From the NCBI GenBank assembly GCA_001683735.1, contig LUGG01000015.1, forward strand, positions 124,001 through 188,000: a stretch of DNA of 64,000 nt, given 5' to 3'. The notes beneath the pieces were generated by a model, which was not told where the DNA came from, did not search any database, and saw nothing but the letters and a program-made list of their open reading frames with translations. The DNA comes from Grifola frondosa (lineage: Eukaryota > Basidiomycota > Agaricomycetes > Polyporales > Grifolaceae). A program made the position numbers and the translations under genes. Of the stretch, positions 12,220 to 23,721 are shown piece after piece. Within the stretch, counting starts at the first letter, position 1; each line of letters opens with the position of its first letter.

Positions 12220-12903
12220 CTTGCCTTCGCCTTTGTTTTGGATTCGACGAGAAGGGGAGAAGGGAGGCGGGGAGAGGGTGGAAAGGACGAGGTATTGCAA
12301 CGCAATCGTCGTCGGAGAAAAGAGAACCCTTCTGTGGTTCCCGGAAGTTCAGAATGCTGTCGAGAGGGAGATAAGTGGGAGATCAGTGCTCAGCTACGGA
12401 CCACGGTGATGTCAAGTGGACCTACGGCACTCTACGGCCCACCGAGACGCAGATACAAGGTTAAGTTATGCTGCGGTGGATCAAATCGATGAATCAAGGC
12501 TCCAGCACGCCGTCGGCCAAATCAGCGGGGGAAGCACTTCTGTGGGAGCGACGGTTTCGGTGAGCGAGGGACTGTGGTGGTGTAAGTTGGAACAATGGCT
12601 ATTTATGATAGTGGAGGCGAGAGTAGCGAGACATGGGCATGAGGTCGACTGCTTTTGTCTCTGGCCTGCTTAATTGTTTCGATTGTCGTGCTGCACTTTA
12701 GCGTGAGCGCTAGAATGCGACATCTGCATCAACACGCGATCACTGCTATCACACGCGAGCGGTCGCGATGCGCGTGCACGTCACGTGCGAACGCGTCGCG
12801 CTCTGGACGGCAGCGATGCGAGTTTCCGAGTTCAACGGGGTCAGAAAGGTTGGGTGATTATAAGGTGTCCACTTAAACATATTCCACGTAGGCAAAGGAC
12901 GCA
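12220..12903. other. Intergenic, 5' region of the Ser/Asp-rich gene
   Basis: No gene seen. The short open frames here carry no domain-like content and largely overlap one another in different frames. The end next to 12219 should hold the promoter of the minus-strand gene. Confidence 0.4.
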
Positions 12904-13212
12904 CTACAGCTGGTCATAAATTTTCCGACAGAGGGCTGACGTATCAAACCACTCATGACACCCCGGGACGGAGGTCAAAAAACCGCACATTAATGCGCAT
13001 TCATTCACTTCGAGAATTCGAATTCCATCCCCAACATGATCTATTTTGCGCACTAGACCAAGGACGCGAACTGTCGTTCCCGCTCTTGACTCCGCTGAAT
13101 CTGCTATTGAAACGCCTAGGCAAGGTACATTCAGTTTCACAGCGGAAGAGGGGACGTCAAACCTGCCGCCGCTCACGGCATGTGTCCACAATATGTCGAA
13201 GCTACCAGTCAC
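12904..13212 (-). CDS. Possible short protein or exon, function unknown
   Basis: A 102-codon minus-strand frame with a plausible mixed composition, including GTTVRVLGLVRKIDHVGDG and ending EWFDTSALCRKIYDQL. The alternation of beta-like hydrophobic stretches with glycine is loosely like an OB-fold strand pattern, but that is a guess with no diagnostic residue behind it. No flanking exons could be joined. It may be a single exon, a remnant, or chance. Confidence 0.25.
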   Translation of the reverse strand: MTGSFDILWTHAVSGGRFDVPSSAVKLNVPCLGVSIADSAESRAGTTVRVLGLVRKIDHVGDGIRILEVNECALMCGFLTSVPGCHEWFDTSALCRKIYDQL

Positions 13213-14086
13213 GCCAGGAGCATATACACCCTAGCTAGAGCGAACCCCCCTACTGTCGATATAGATTTTAACCGCCTGGGGTTCTAGAGGCTATCTTCCG
13301 GACAGAGCGCGGTGGTCCTGGTTCCAGCTCATGGAGGGCTTCTTCACCGAGACGCAATATGCTGTAGGTTTAAGTAGATGTCTCAGCATATTAGCAAACC
13401 ATCTAAGCCCTGTCAATCCGACTTCCAGCCTTGGCCTTGGGAACCGGAGTAGCAAGACGCGATCGGCGGAAAGTCACGTGCGTAACGCGCTTCAGACGCG
13501 TCGCAGCAGCGGTCGAATACAGCAATGAGATATGCGCGTCGACTCCGCGCCACAAGCCATGGCCGGTAGTCACGGACGAAGCATAAGTACTCACATTCCA
13601 ACAATTACGGCACAGGCACCAGGAACGTGAGACGCACACAGACCGGATATTATTCCATAGTATCTAGCAAGGAGTCTGGCGTGTCCAAAAGACATACGAG
13701 CGAACTGTACGAACGAATGAATGGATAACGAGTAATGAGTAATGAGCAAGCAGCAGTAGCAGGATTGCACGGCAGAACGGAATGAGTATGCATGCGAGGA
13801 GTGCAGAACGACGAACGACACGAACGAGAGTCCCAGGAGCAGAGAAGCAGGAACAGGTGCGGGTGCAGAAGCAAGGCAGTAAGACACAGAGTAATAGCTG
13901 GAGTATGGAGGTGGTGACCGGTGATGGTATGAGGGGGATGCGGTGAATATCATTGTGAGTATAAGTATGGTGTCGAGAAGTGAATCCGAGAAAGTGCGAG
14001 GAAGCGAGGGTTCTGCTGCAATGCGAGGGGACGACACAGAAACGCCCAGAGAGCCACGAATAAATACGTACAATATAGACAACGCG
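13213..14086. other. Intergenic, probably 3' UTR at its right end
   Basis: No gene seen. The open frame at 13591-14082(-) is Ser/Tyr/His-rich low-complexity translation directly downstream of the stop of the next minus-strand gene and is most simply that gene's 3' UTR. Confidence 0.4.
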
Positions 14087-15086
14087 CTACGCCGCCGAGT
14101 TCGGGTTCTGCGCGGCGGCGCCGGTGCTCCGCCGCTTCAGCCGCCTCCCAAACTCACGCGCCTTCTCCACCCACGACGCACCGACGCTCGTGCGCTTCTC
14201 CCGCTCCTTCCCGTCTCTGCCCTCCTCCGCGCGCAACATGTCGCCCACACACACGGTCGCACCGAGCCCGACAACCTCCGCCTCCCCAATGGGGGAATAC
14301 TCGCTCTGCCTTGCCTCCCCATCGCACCCTTGCTCCATGTCATGCTCCGCCTGCACAGTCGCCTCCTCGACCGACACGCCAATGAAGACGCTGCTCGCGG
14401 CGCTCGGGCCGAGGACGTCCCGGCTGCGTGTGCGCGAGCGCGAGAGCGAGAGGCGGCGCGCGAGCATCCCGCCCACCGCCTTCCCGAGCGACTGCCGCCC
14501 CGCGATCATCTCAATCTGCGTGACCTGCTCCTCGTCAAGCGGGTCCGTCGGCGAGTGGTGTGACGATGCAAACGAATCCGCGCTCCCGTTGTGCACCTGC
14601 GCCTGGTAGAAGGCGCCGGTGTTCACGATGATAGAGGACTTGCGCGAGGGGAGGCTCGCGGGGTGCCCTGCCGTGTCCGAGGAGAGATCCGCTGCCTGCA
14701 CGCGCGCACTAGTGTCACTATATGCGGAGGTAGATGTAAGTGGAATATACACACCTGCCCGAAACGCGAAACGGATATGCTCCCGCGCCGGCGCTCGCGC
14801 GCGCTGTCTCGCACCGCCGCCACCGCTGCGGGCGCGGGTGTAGGATTTGGTGTCGGAGGAGGGGTCCGCGCGGTGGGAGAAGATCCGGAGGGTGGTGAGT
14901 CGGTTGACGTGCTCTGCTGTTCCGCCTCCTCTTCCGCGCGGGCGCGCCGCTCGCTCTCCTCTTCTACCTTTTGGCATATCTGCGGACACGTGTCAGCCTC
15001 GTCATGACTTGGTAGTATGGCGCGCGCGGGTGCACCTGCTCGATGCGCGCAGAGCGCGTCGTCATGTCTGGGTCGGACGCAGGCAT
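14087..15086 (-). CDS. Unrecognised coiled-coil and Ser/Arg-rich protein
   Basis: Three exons: 15086-15036 (MPASDPDMTTRSARIEQ), 14979-14755 and 14695-14087, with introns 14980-15035 and 14696-14754, both GT-AG and phase 0. The 294-aa product has an N-terminal charged helix (QKVEEESERRARAEEEAEQQ) likely to form a coiled coil, a Pro/Thr-rich linker, a basic RERRRGSISVS stretch, then an acidic and Ser-rich half with RRLSLSRSRTRSRD and a basic tail (WVEKAREFGRRLKRRS). No catalytic motif is visible. The gene is head-to-head with the one at 15999, separated by about 0.9 kb. It looks conserved in composition, but I do not recognise a family. Confidence 0.65.
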
Positions 15087-15998
15087 GTTGTGGGGTGACA
15101 GATATCGGCGTCGAACGAACGTAGCGCGACAACAGGCAGTTAAAGACGGCTGGACGCTCGGCTAGAAGAACTGTACAGTTGGAGTCACAGAAGAAGCAGA
15201 AGCACGGAGAGAAGCGTTAGCGCGAGCTGGGCGTGGCGGCGGAGGCGAGAAGAGGAAAAGGAAGAAGGGAGGACAGAGAGGCGAACGTGAGAGCGGGGAG
15301 GACAGGCATATGGAATCGCGTATTATAAGCGTAGCCTGTAAGAGTCTCAAGGAGGGAACCAGAACGGGCAAGCCTTCTGATCTCGACAAGTCCTCCGCTC
15401 CCACACACAACAAGCCGCTCAACGCTGCACAACGCTCTCCCGTGCACACCCCGAATCCCTGCGCCAACCAGCGTGCCCATCTAGCGTCTCCTAGCGCCTC
15501 CATCTCTGCGAGCACCCCGACGAACATTCTGCAGGAATAAGCGCGATCAAAAATAATCTCCTCGACCACAGCTTCGGCGCGCCATCTGTTCGGAAAGCAC
15601 TCCCGACGGGACGAGACGAGACGTTTGCGACGCGAGCGCACCCGTAGTTTCACAGAGTTTCACCTTGACCTCGCGCCGTGCCGGCTTCCTCTCCTTCTCG
15701 CCTGCATCTCTGCAAATCTGCGCACCCCTCCAGACTCTCACAAGGCAGGCCCATCAGACCACGCAGCACCTGCCTGACCGTAGCACAAGAACAGAAATAT
15801 TCCGAATCTCTCGAAAACTGCGCTCGGTTAACCTTGGCTCGCACACGTCGGGCGGCGCACGAGACCAAGTCCGCGCAGGTCAAACCTAAAAGGCAAACCA
15901 AAACAGGCAAACTCCGCTCTATTGCCCGCGGGCCCCGCACATTAGTCTCACACCACCGAGTCCCCGTCGCAGGCCTCTCTCCGGCGCGTGCGGCACAC
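15087..15998. other. Shared upstream region of two divergent genes
   Basis: A 0.9-kb GC-rich gap between two divergently transcribed genes (15086 minus, 15999 plus). It should hold both promoters and 5' UTRs. Open frames here run on from the neighbouring genes upstream of their likely start codons and have no domain-like content. No TATA element stands out. Confidence 0.45.
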
Positions 15999-16445
15999 AT
16001 GCAGTACGTCCCGCACCTCGTCTACTCCACCGCCATCACATCCCTCGGCATACACCTCCTCTGGCAGCGCAAGACCGCCGAGGCGCAGCGCGGCCAGCTC
16101 GCCGCGCAGACCTCCATCCTCGCTGCGCTCGCAGAGCGCCTCCGCGCCGGCGAGGACGTGCCCCCGCGCGAGTTCGACAGGCTGTGGCGCCTCGCGCAGA
16201 GCCACGACTTTGAGCTCGCGGAGGCGAGGGAGCGGGAGAAGGAGAGGGAGAAGGAGCAGGGCACGATTGGGTGGCGGGAGGTCCTGCTTGGTCGCAAGCA
16301 GGACGCGGAGGAGAAGCGGGCACGCGAGAAGAGGGCAGAGGAGTGGGACCGGAAAGATTTGGAGAGAGGTGAGTGCATGTGAGGTATGCCGATGTCGGGG
16401 CTGACCGTCCTTCTAGTGCGGGAGGAGGTTGAGACTTCGAGTTGA
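15999..16445 (+). CDS. Small membrane-anchored coiled-coil protein
   Basis: Two exons, 15999-16368 and 16417-16445, with intron 16369-16416 (GTGAGT...TTCTAG); 132 aa. ATG 15999 is chosen because the product then starts MQYVPHLVYSTAITSLG, one hydrophobic helix that could be a membrane anchor or import signal. The rest is almost wholly charged: an Ala/Gln/Arg helix, then runs such as EAREREKEREKEQ and KQDAEEKRAREKRAEEWDRK ending DLERVREEVETSS. This suggests a single-span protein with a long coiled coil, perhaps of the mitochondrial inner membrane (inference). An upstream in-frame extension to 15678 looks like 5' UTR translation. Confidence 0.6.
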
Positions 16446-16725
16446 ATGCGCCCGAATTCCCCGACGGAGCTGTAGGGTCTCGCACCATCCAGGGACCAGG
16501 GACGCGTCACGCTGGTACTTTCTTACACACTGCGTTGTTCCTACGGTGAGCTTGTCCGACCGTCGCGGCTGGTTGTTTGCGCGAATTTTCTGATCTGTTC
16601 CTGCGCAGGTACTCACATCTGACGTTGTCCTTCCGGCGGCGCAGTTGTGATGAACTGATTCTATCACCATTGCCAATCCATTTTTCTGTGAGGAATGTAC
16701 GTGAATATATATATTGTACAATCAA

Positions 16726-17112
16726 TCATGCTTCGCTTCGCAATAGAAGGATCACAATCACTTCGTCTGGTAGCACGTGCGAGAGTGCATATGTACGCTC
16801 CACAATATTCAGTGCACGCAACCAGCGCTCCGTTGTGCGGACGTCCATCAGTTCTTCGTTTGTATCTCCAGCGTGTTCACAGTCTGTGCATATAGTCAGC
16901 ATGTCAGCATTTGCTGACGTCTCGGGCACGGAACCAGCATTGGCAGATACAGAATATCCAATTTGAAGTAGACTTGTGCAAGGGTCATTCGCAGATTCCA
17001 TTCCATTTATTCCATGGAAACCTTCGGTCCTCTGATATCGCCATGCGGAGCGCATTGGACGAGAGCGTCGACACCTAATTCCAATATTGAATGGTGGCAT
17101 GGTCTTGTGCAT
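16726..17112 (-). CDS. Possible uncharacterised protein, terminal exon
   Basis: A 129-codon minus-strand frame. Its last third (NEELMDVRTTERWLRALN, then ALSHVLPDEVIVILLLRS) reads like real protein; the first part is less convincing. Further minus-strand open stretches at about 17150-17550 could be earlier exons, but their frames do not join through good splice sites, so no multi-exon model is offered. Function unknown. Confidence 0.3.
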   Translation of the reverse strand: MHKTMPPFNIGIRCRRSRPMRSAWRYQRTEGFHGINGMESANDPCTSLLQIGYSVSANAGSVPETSANADMLTICTDCEHAGDTNEELMDVRTTERWLRALNIVERTYALSHVLPDEVIVILLLRSEA

Positions 17113-18631
17113 GGAGCGTGTGCGTGAAGGGCTGGACGGCGGCGATACAAGCTAACTATATGCAGACAATGGAATGAGCTCTTCCGCAAGTTCGCAGAGA
17201 CGGGAAAATGCCAGGAGTCCAGATACGCCTATCCCGACAGGGTACACAGCGAATTGGACGGGACTCGGACAAGGCAAAGTATCTCGCCACGTACCTGATG
17301 CAGCACCGTCGTGGGGATGGGGTCTCGAAGAGTCTACTTTGGCAACGTATGGACCTTCACGTCGGCCGACCGGTAGGGCCATGCGGACCAGCACGCAGTG
17401 CGAGTGAGGGTATGTCAATATCGGTCGCCTCGTTGCGTGGTTCGGAAGGGGAATAGGCAGGCGATACAGAGCCAGCGTTGCCATAAGGTATGTACAGAAT
17501 TGTACGGTCGGTGACTGGATGTGGCGCTTCGCTATCCCGAGGACGCTGGTTCAATATCTCAACGTGTTGTTCATCCGCCCATGTTTGGGTCCGCTTTAGC
17601 CAAGGCCGAGCGCGACAGAGTCATTCTTCTAACCCGGTCCTCCTAGAACCACGCTGCCAGGTGTCGGGTATGACTGGTGAGTGAAAGGCCGCCATATGAC
17701 ACGTCGACTCGCCTGAAAACGGGAATGAAGGAGGCATTTGCGACTTGTTGGACGGTCAACAAGAGTACACGAAATGCCCGGCGAATCCCAAAGCAGTCGT
17801 TTGAGAGCCGACACGACCTGTATCGAGAAACGTGTTAACTGGCGCGAAACACTAGTCAGCCATGTCGGGTGATATAGTCCTGTCACGGTGTACAGAAGAT
17901 GTGTCAAGCTTCGGGGTTCAAAGGCATTAACAGATTCCATACTACCTTAATGTAAAATAGACGTACCTCTGCATATCTTCTCAATTTCCTAGAGCAGAAT
18001 GGGGTCCTCTTGGCACAAGAGGAATAGCTTGCCGTGCTACGGCGCCTGGAGAGGCATCCCTGGTACATAACAAAAATTGAGGGCAATAGTATAAAACGTT
18101 CGAGATCCTTGATGAGTGGATTACACAGTCCACGGCCAATAAGATTTCATGCAATGCGTAAAACAGTAACTATGGTAGAGAGTTAACGGGTCTCAGCCAT
18201 GGTGAAGTAAATAACTTAGTCGAGGACATACCTTCTTATGGACCGCCTTGCATTTTCACAATTGTCTGGTTGGTGCAATTCACGCAATGCAGCAATATCA
18301 GAGTAAACGACGACACGTTGAGGACATGTTCATGAATGTCATTGTCTCGGAAGCTGATGTGTGCAAATTGAATATGATTTTGTTAAGTAAATAAAATGGA
18401 GTAACCAAATAGAAGTAAAATCTCCTCGAGCGCTGGCGCTGGCTTCGCGGGCCACCAATAATACACAATCATCGCAACGTGCACTTCTTCCCTGATCTCT
18501 TGACATAGTTGCAACATGCATAGAACACGTGTAGTTTATTGTTTGCAAGGAATACAGGATCCCCGCCGCTATATATTGCGTACTGTTCCATCGCAAGAAT
18601 CATCCGGACCATCTCCACCTCTCGCCCAACC
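17113..18631. other. Intergenic, AT-richer, no supported gene
   Basis: Only short frames in conflicting phases. The stretch just before 18632 is the promoter and 5' UTR region of the first BTB gene; a run resembling TATATATTG lies at about 18570-18578. Confidence 0.4.
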
Positions 18632-19440
18632 ATGGTCTATCCCTCATATTCCGCCGTCGAAAAACTGAAAAGACATCCCGATTATTATCTCCCAGGCGGA
18701 GATATATATTTTCTGGTCAGTGCATGTCAGATTATCTGCTCGGTCAGCGGTATTTATGTTAGCAAACTAGGTCGAGGATTTTCTCTTTCGAGTACATAGG
18801 TACTTTTTTGACCGCGAGTCGGCATGGTTCCGAGAGAAGCTGTCAACGCCAGCTCCCGCTGGTCAGACTGCGAAGGGGTCGTCCGACTCTAATCCGTTCC
18901 CGCTCGATGACGTCGTCGGGGACGACTTTGCGCGGTTCCTCTGGGTGTTCTACAACCGGTAAGTCGAGATAACCGATTCTCACAATAACTGTCTGCTCAC
19001 TGTCTTCGCTCAGCGATTATTCGGTATATACCGCCTCCGCGGACGAATGGTTAGCGATTTTGAAACTTGCGTGCGACTGGAGATTCGGGGACGTCAAAAA
19101 GCTCGTCTCACGCGAGCTCGAGAAGTTCCAGCTTCCCCCGGTGCAGAAGATCGAGATCTACCAGACGTACGACCTCGACAAGAAGTTGTTGATCCCCTCT
19201 TACACCGAGCTCTGTCTCCGTCCCGAGGCCTTGACGCTGCAGGAGGGCAGGCGGCTCACTCTGGAGACTGCGCTTCTGCTCGCAGACGCGCGTGAGCGTG
19301 TATGCAAGAAGCTCTCGGGGAGAAATACGCTCAGTCCATCGTCCGCGAACGGCGAGGAGGTGGATGCGATCATCCGGAGCGTCTTTGGGCTGTCCGCTGC
19401 GTCCGCTTCCCCGACCACTGGCTTGTCCGACCCACCTTAA
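18632..19440 (+). CDS. BTB/POZ domain protein, copy 1 (truncated relative to copy 2)
   Basis: Exons 18632-18715, 18771-18958 and 19014-19440; introns 55 bp each; 232 aa. BTB domains act as protein-interaction modules, often as adaptors. Seen here: start MVYPSYSAVEKLKRHPDYY, then GGDIYFL, VEDFLFRVHRYFFDRES, PFPLDDVVGDDFARFLWVFY and, after intron 2, a helical part with DWRFGDVKKLVSRELEK, VQKIEIYQTYDLDKKLLIPS and LRPEALTLQEGRRL. This is the agaricomycete BTB layout in which the substrate-binding C-terminal part is short. Copy 2 at 22485 has the same exon lengths (84 and 188 bp) and about the same sequence. Copy 1 stops at TAA 19438-19440 inside a region that in copy 2 stays open, and homologous sequence continues downstream to about 20390. 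Confidence 0.85.
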
Positions 19441-20390
19441 TTATCATCTACTGGCCCTAAAGGCGGAGGAACTTCGCAGACAGGTCAGTCGGTGTTGAGT
19501 TCCTCTACATCTACGTTCCGAAGTTGACTGACATACGGTTTTGCATCGCAGAGGCTGGCTCTGGCACCACTGGAAATGGAGCAGACGGTGCATCCCCACT
19601 CCTCCGAAGAACGCCAATGCGAAAGACCTCACCGGTGCAGACATATCTGGCAAAGGGAAGGAGAATGGCGAAGGCGGAGGAACTCCGACGTGGGATGGAG
19701 GATCGGGCTTCGATGGGGGACGGGGAAATAACAGAAACAACAATAAGAACAACGCAGGCGGAGGTAACGGGGGAGCCAACAACAACAGCAACAATAACAG
19801 TAATAAATCCAAGAAGTTCTAGTTCGCGCGGGGCAGTATTGTTGATACATGCGATGACGTTTACACCGTAACGACTCCTCATACGTAGATCACGAATACA
19901 CTTGACGGCGCAGACCCGACTACACCGACTACACCGCGAGCGCCACAAATGATCGGGAAGACACTGCAGCGAAAACTGAAGATGTGCAAATTAACGGCGC
20001 GCGCACAGTCGGTTCTAACATTGACGGAACTAGCGATAACGAGAAGGCAGGGACGAAGATTCGTACCGCTGGTGCCGCCTGGCGTATCTAGGAGAACGTC
20101 GCGCTCGAACTGGCAGCGGGGTGGCGGAGACGTGCAGCAGCTTGATTAGCTGATTAGTCCTTCGAGGAACAGATCTCAACTGGCTCCGTCTTGCAAAGAA
20201 AACTGCATCATAACAAAGGACAAGTTCGGGGCTACTGACAAAGGATGAAATTAAACGAAGCCGAAGGCGGAAGGAGAACAAGACACGGCTGCAGGTATGC
20301 AAGGTCCGCAGGCAGCCAACGACGATAACGACCTGATGTCTCAAGGCTTTAGCAGACAAGGGCACCGGCGCCGCCGTACAACAGTTAATT
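19441..20390 (+). pseudogene. Decayed 3' tail of BTB copy 1
   Basis: Sequence homologous to the tail of BTB copy 2 (23330-24600) but broken by stops. It includes an intron-like stretch ending GCATCGCAG, a Gly/Asn/Lys-rich segment closing NSNKSKKF at 19822, a stretch corresponding to the VSVDTGGDV part of copy 2, and a final segment (GMQGPQAANDDNDLMSQGF) at 20288-20390 that matches GMRSPQAAHYDDELTSRGF in copy 2. In-frame stops at 19438, 19820 and about 19884 argue that this part is no longer translated as one protein. Confidence 0.5.
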
Positions 20391-22484
20391 GATCTTTATT
20401 TCTGTGCAGAGTGATAGTATTTGCTCCATTTTGCTGCTTACCTTCTGGTCGGTTGTGATAGATTCCTCGGGGCTGGGTCCATATATGCGGCATATTGCAG
20501 TGAGCTCTGGAATATTTCGCGCTGGTAGATGTCCAATAACAACATTTTACGTTATAATCTGCAAAGTCTACATCCAACGCGATGGCCGTCGTAGATGCTT
20601 CAGAAGCTCACCAAGCTTGATTGTGGCTTACAGTAGAAAAGGCGCCGCGGTTGTGTTCAATTTCGATGGCTATTATTGTTGAGAACCCTGGACTATCCAC
20701 GCCGCGTATTTTTATCGTGAGTGGTCTATGATCTATCTGTGAGAGTGACCCAATATTTGCACGTATGCTAGAAAAAGTGTCAGATGTGGCTTCTCTAGAG
20801 GCCGAGGCCGACGAGATCTAAGTCGACCAAGATGACGAGGCAATAATCTCGCTTCACAAGGATAGCTCCATCCATGCTTGGTATACCTCGATTGCACCAC
20901 GCATTGTTGATGCGATGTAGAAAAAGAGCCCATCCCCCGCGTTCGGTATTTTCGTTGTGTCGATTTCGAAGCTGATATCTGTGCCGCTGAAGTTGGATTT
21001 GAAAAGCACTCAGATCAATGTCGATCATGAATGCGATCTCACAAGATATTTATATAACGATCGGAAATGCGAAAATGAAAGGCTTTGCTTGCGGGATTTT
21101 CCCAGCGTCTTCGAGCTCAAGTTCCAATATCCTCCCGTCGATTTATATCTTCTCCCACGCAGGTCTGATGAAATAAACCAAGTTAGTTAACATGGGTTTT
21201 AATCTTTGCAGGTTCATAGAATGATCGATTTGCTGGGGGACCACGGTGGAAAAGTCCCACGCAGAGCGATACAACAGAAATGACACAGCCAGCATTAATA
21301 TGGGGGCTCATCTGGCGAACCCTAGTTATCTTTATTGCGTTCGTTTTTGCTGGACGAAAGTAAAGGATATCAGTGTGGCGCAACATCCAAATAATGGCAC
21401 ACGGTACGACCGCCTGCTTTTCCTTTACGGATTCCACCGTAATGCCAAGCCCTTGGAGAATCTAGAATGCTGTAACATGTTCATCGCCGCACCCCATACA
21501 CGAGGATCTAAGCCGTAAGGTTTATAAGCATGGCATGAGAAGCTTGCATATATGACAATAGAAGCCCCATTGCAAGGGAGGACTTGGGTATATATAACCT
21601 TCGGTCGTGATATCCGTGCCGAGTATTCGCATAGCGCCCCCAGAGTTTACATATCGAGCAACAGCTTCAAATATCGCAATGGCCGCAAAAAAGAAGCTGG
21701 CACACCAGGTCCTGGGTCAAAATATCTAACAAGCAATGGGCATCCTGTACATCGTAGGAATCAGTTCGTAATCGTTCAGATCGATGAATGCTTCTCCATC
21801 GTACAAATCCAACACGAGCTTACGAAAGGACATCAATGAATCGGATCTAACCTCTCGGATTGTCCAAAAGCAATAAATACGGTGACACACAGACAACACT
21901 ACTAATCGAATGCATCAGAAAGAAAGACACAGATCAAAGCGGACGAAGTATACGGTCGTTCTAAGTTAGCGACAGAAATATCCCACAACGACACATCCGT
22001 TGTGGGATATTTCTGTCGCTAACTTCGCTCGAGCAGTACCTGCTGGCTAGTTGATTCGGATCAAAACATGCCACCTAGTTACTAACCTTTCGTCATCATA
22101 GCTGGCAGTAATTCGAGGTCTTGCCGCGATTAATCAATGGAATCATGTACGTTAGTCAACGCGGCATCACAGCAAGTGCAGGAGAGTAAGTACTGTTGAA
22201 GTTGACAATGAGGCTTGAGAAGGACATATATAAATATGATATCCCAAATATTTGTACTGCTATCACGTAAAATTTAGGTCTAAATTCCATTGTCCTCCAT
22301 CAAGACGCTCTCATAAACAATTGCATCGGCAACGTGCTGTCCTCTCAATATTCTTTGACCTAAACGAAGCGACCGCAACATTCCGCAACATGCATCCACC
22401 GCGTGTACTTCATTGTCTCCCACAGACCCATCGTTATATCTTGGGCGAACCAAGCTACATCACCCACTCATCTTTCGTCCAACC
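20391..22484. other. Intergenic between BTB copies, contains a perfect hairpin
   Basis: Apart from the inverted repeat listed at 21963-22025, no gene is supported. Weak minus-strand open stretches at 20795-21028 and 21183-21437 have partly protein-like composition but no recognisable motif and no joinable exons; they could be relics. The right end is the promoter region of BTB copy 2. Confidence 0.4.
21963..22025. repeat. Perfect 28-bp inverted repeat with 7-nt loop
   Basis: The left arm 21963-21990 and the right arm 21998-22025 are exact reverse complements, separated by ACACATC. The arms start AAGTTAGCGACAG and contain the stretch AATATCCCAC. The first base outside the arms does not pair. 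A transcript would fold into a 28-bp uninterrupted stem. It lies between genes, with no obvious target-site duplication and no flanking coding region. Confidence 0.9.
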
Positions 22485-23721
22485 ATGTACCGCTCCCCGG
22501 ACTCAGCTGTCGAAAAGCTGAAAAGACACTCACAATATTATCTCGCGGGAGGGGATATTTACTTTCTGGTGAGTGCATTTCCAGCTACTCACCGACTCCA
22601 TTATATTCACCGCGGCGATTCAGGTCGAGAACTTCGTCTTCCGCGTACACAAGTACTTCTTCGAACGAGAGTCGGGGTGGTTCCGGGAGAAATTTTCTCT
22701 CCCTGCCTCCCCTGGCCAGGCGCCAAGAGGATCATCCGAAGCGAATCCGTTCCCGCTCGATGACCTCGCTGCAGATGATTTTGCGCGGTTCCTCTGGGTA
22801 TTCTATAATCCGTGTGTCGAGACTTCTCTCCTCGCGCATCGATTTTACTAATCCTATGCCCATAGCATGTACTCGATATACGATGCCAAAGTGGAAGACT
22901 GGGAAGTGATTCTGAAGCTGGCCTACGACTGGCGGTTCCCGGAGGTGAAGCGGCTCGCATCTCGCCAGCTCGAGAAACTCGAGATCCCGCCCGTGGAGAA
23001 AATCGCACTGTACCAAACGTACGAGCTTGACAAGAAGCTCCTGATCCCATCCTTCGCCGCTCTGTGCTCACGCACAGAGCCCTTGACATTTGCGGAGGGC
23101 ACGCATCTTGGATTGGAGACGGCGCTGCTCATCGCGAGAGCGCGGGAATGGGTTCGGGGGCAGTCGATGGGCAGTAGCGTGCGGAGCCCTTCGCCTGTCA
23201 GTGTCGGGGGCGAGGACATGGTCGCAATTATTCGGGAGGTCTTCAGTTTACCCACTGTGCCCATCTCTATGTCGAATGGCGTCAATGGCACCCATTCGCG
23301 AACACCGTCTCTATCGACTACTAATGGCCAGTCCTCGGGCTCCACCAGCGCATCCTCGTCCGCCGCCGTCCCTAACGGCGCAACCTCGCAGACAGGTCAA
23401 TCGGTGTCGAGTTTCTCCCCTTCCACTTTCCAAACTCGACTGATCTCCGGTTTTGCATCTCAGGGGGTGGCGTGGGCATCGCTGCGATTGGAAACACAAC
23501 CGGTACTGGAGCCGGGGAAACCCGGAGCCGGCAATCCTTTCACCGAAAACCCCGCTTCCCCCAACTGCACAGACGCTGCCATCAAAGACGTTGCCGGAAA
23601 AGACAAGGCAGGAGCACCAGGCGAAGGCGCAGAGTCTCCCGCAGATGAATCAACGGAGTCAGGACCAGAATCGAAGAAAGGCAACAAGGGCAACAACAAA
23701 GGTGGAAAAGGGAAGAAGTAG
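22485..23721 (+). CDS. BTB/POZ domain protein, copy 2
   Basis: Exons 22485-22568, 22624-22811 and 22866-23721; 375 aa in this reading. Start MYRSPDSAVEKLKRHSQYY, then GGDIYFL, VENFVFRVHKYFFERES, PFPLDDLAADDFARFLWVFY and, after intron 2, VEDWEVILKLAYDWRFPEVK, IALYQTYELDKKLLIPSF and LGLETALLIARAREW. After the BTB and helical part comes a long Ser/Thr/Gly-rich tail ending in a Lys/Gly/Asn cluster (KKGNKGNNKGGKGKK). A stretch with intron signals (GTCAATC...CATCTCAG, about 23397-23463) would change frame in the tail, so the end is uncertain. Paralogue of the gene at 18632; likely an adaptor in protein-protein interaction (family knowledge). Confidence 0.8.

Noticed and set aside
13591..14082. 163-codon minus-strand Ser/Tyr-rich frame
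   Set aside because: Sits directly downstream of a stop codon, low complexity; probably 3' UTR.
14124..14609. Plus-strand frames inside the 14-15 kb gene
   Set aside because: Antisense to a three-exon minus-strand gene with consistent splice sites.
16022..16510. 162-codon minus-strand frame
   Set aside because: Antisense to the charged coiled-coil gene at 15999.
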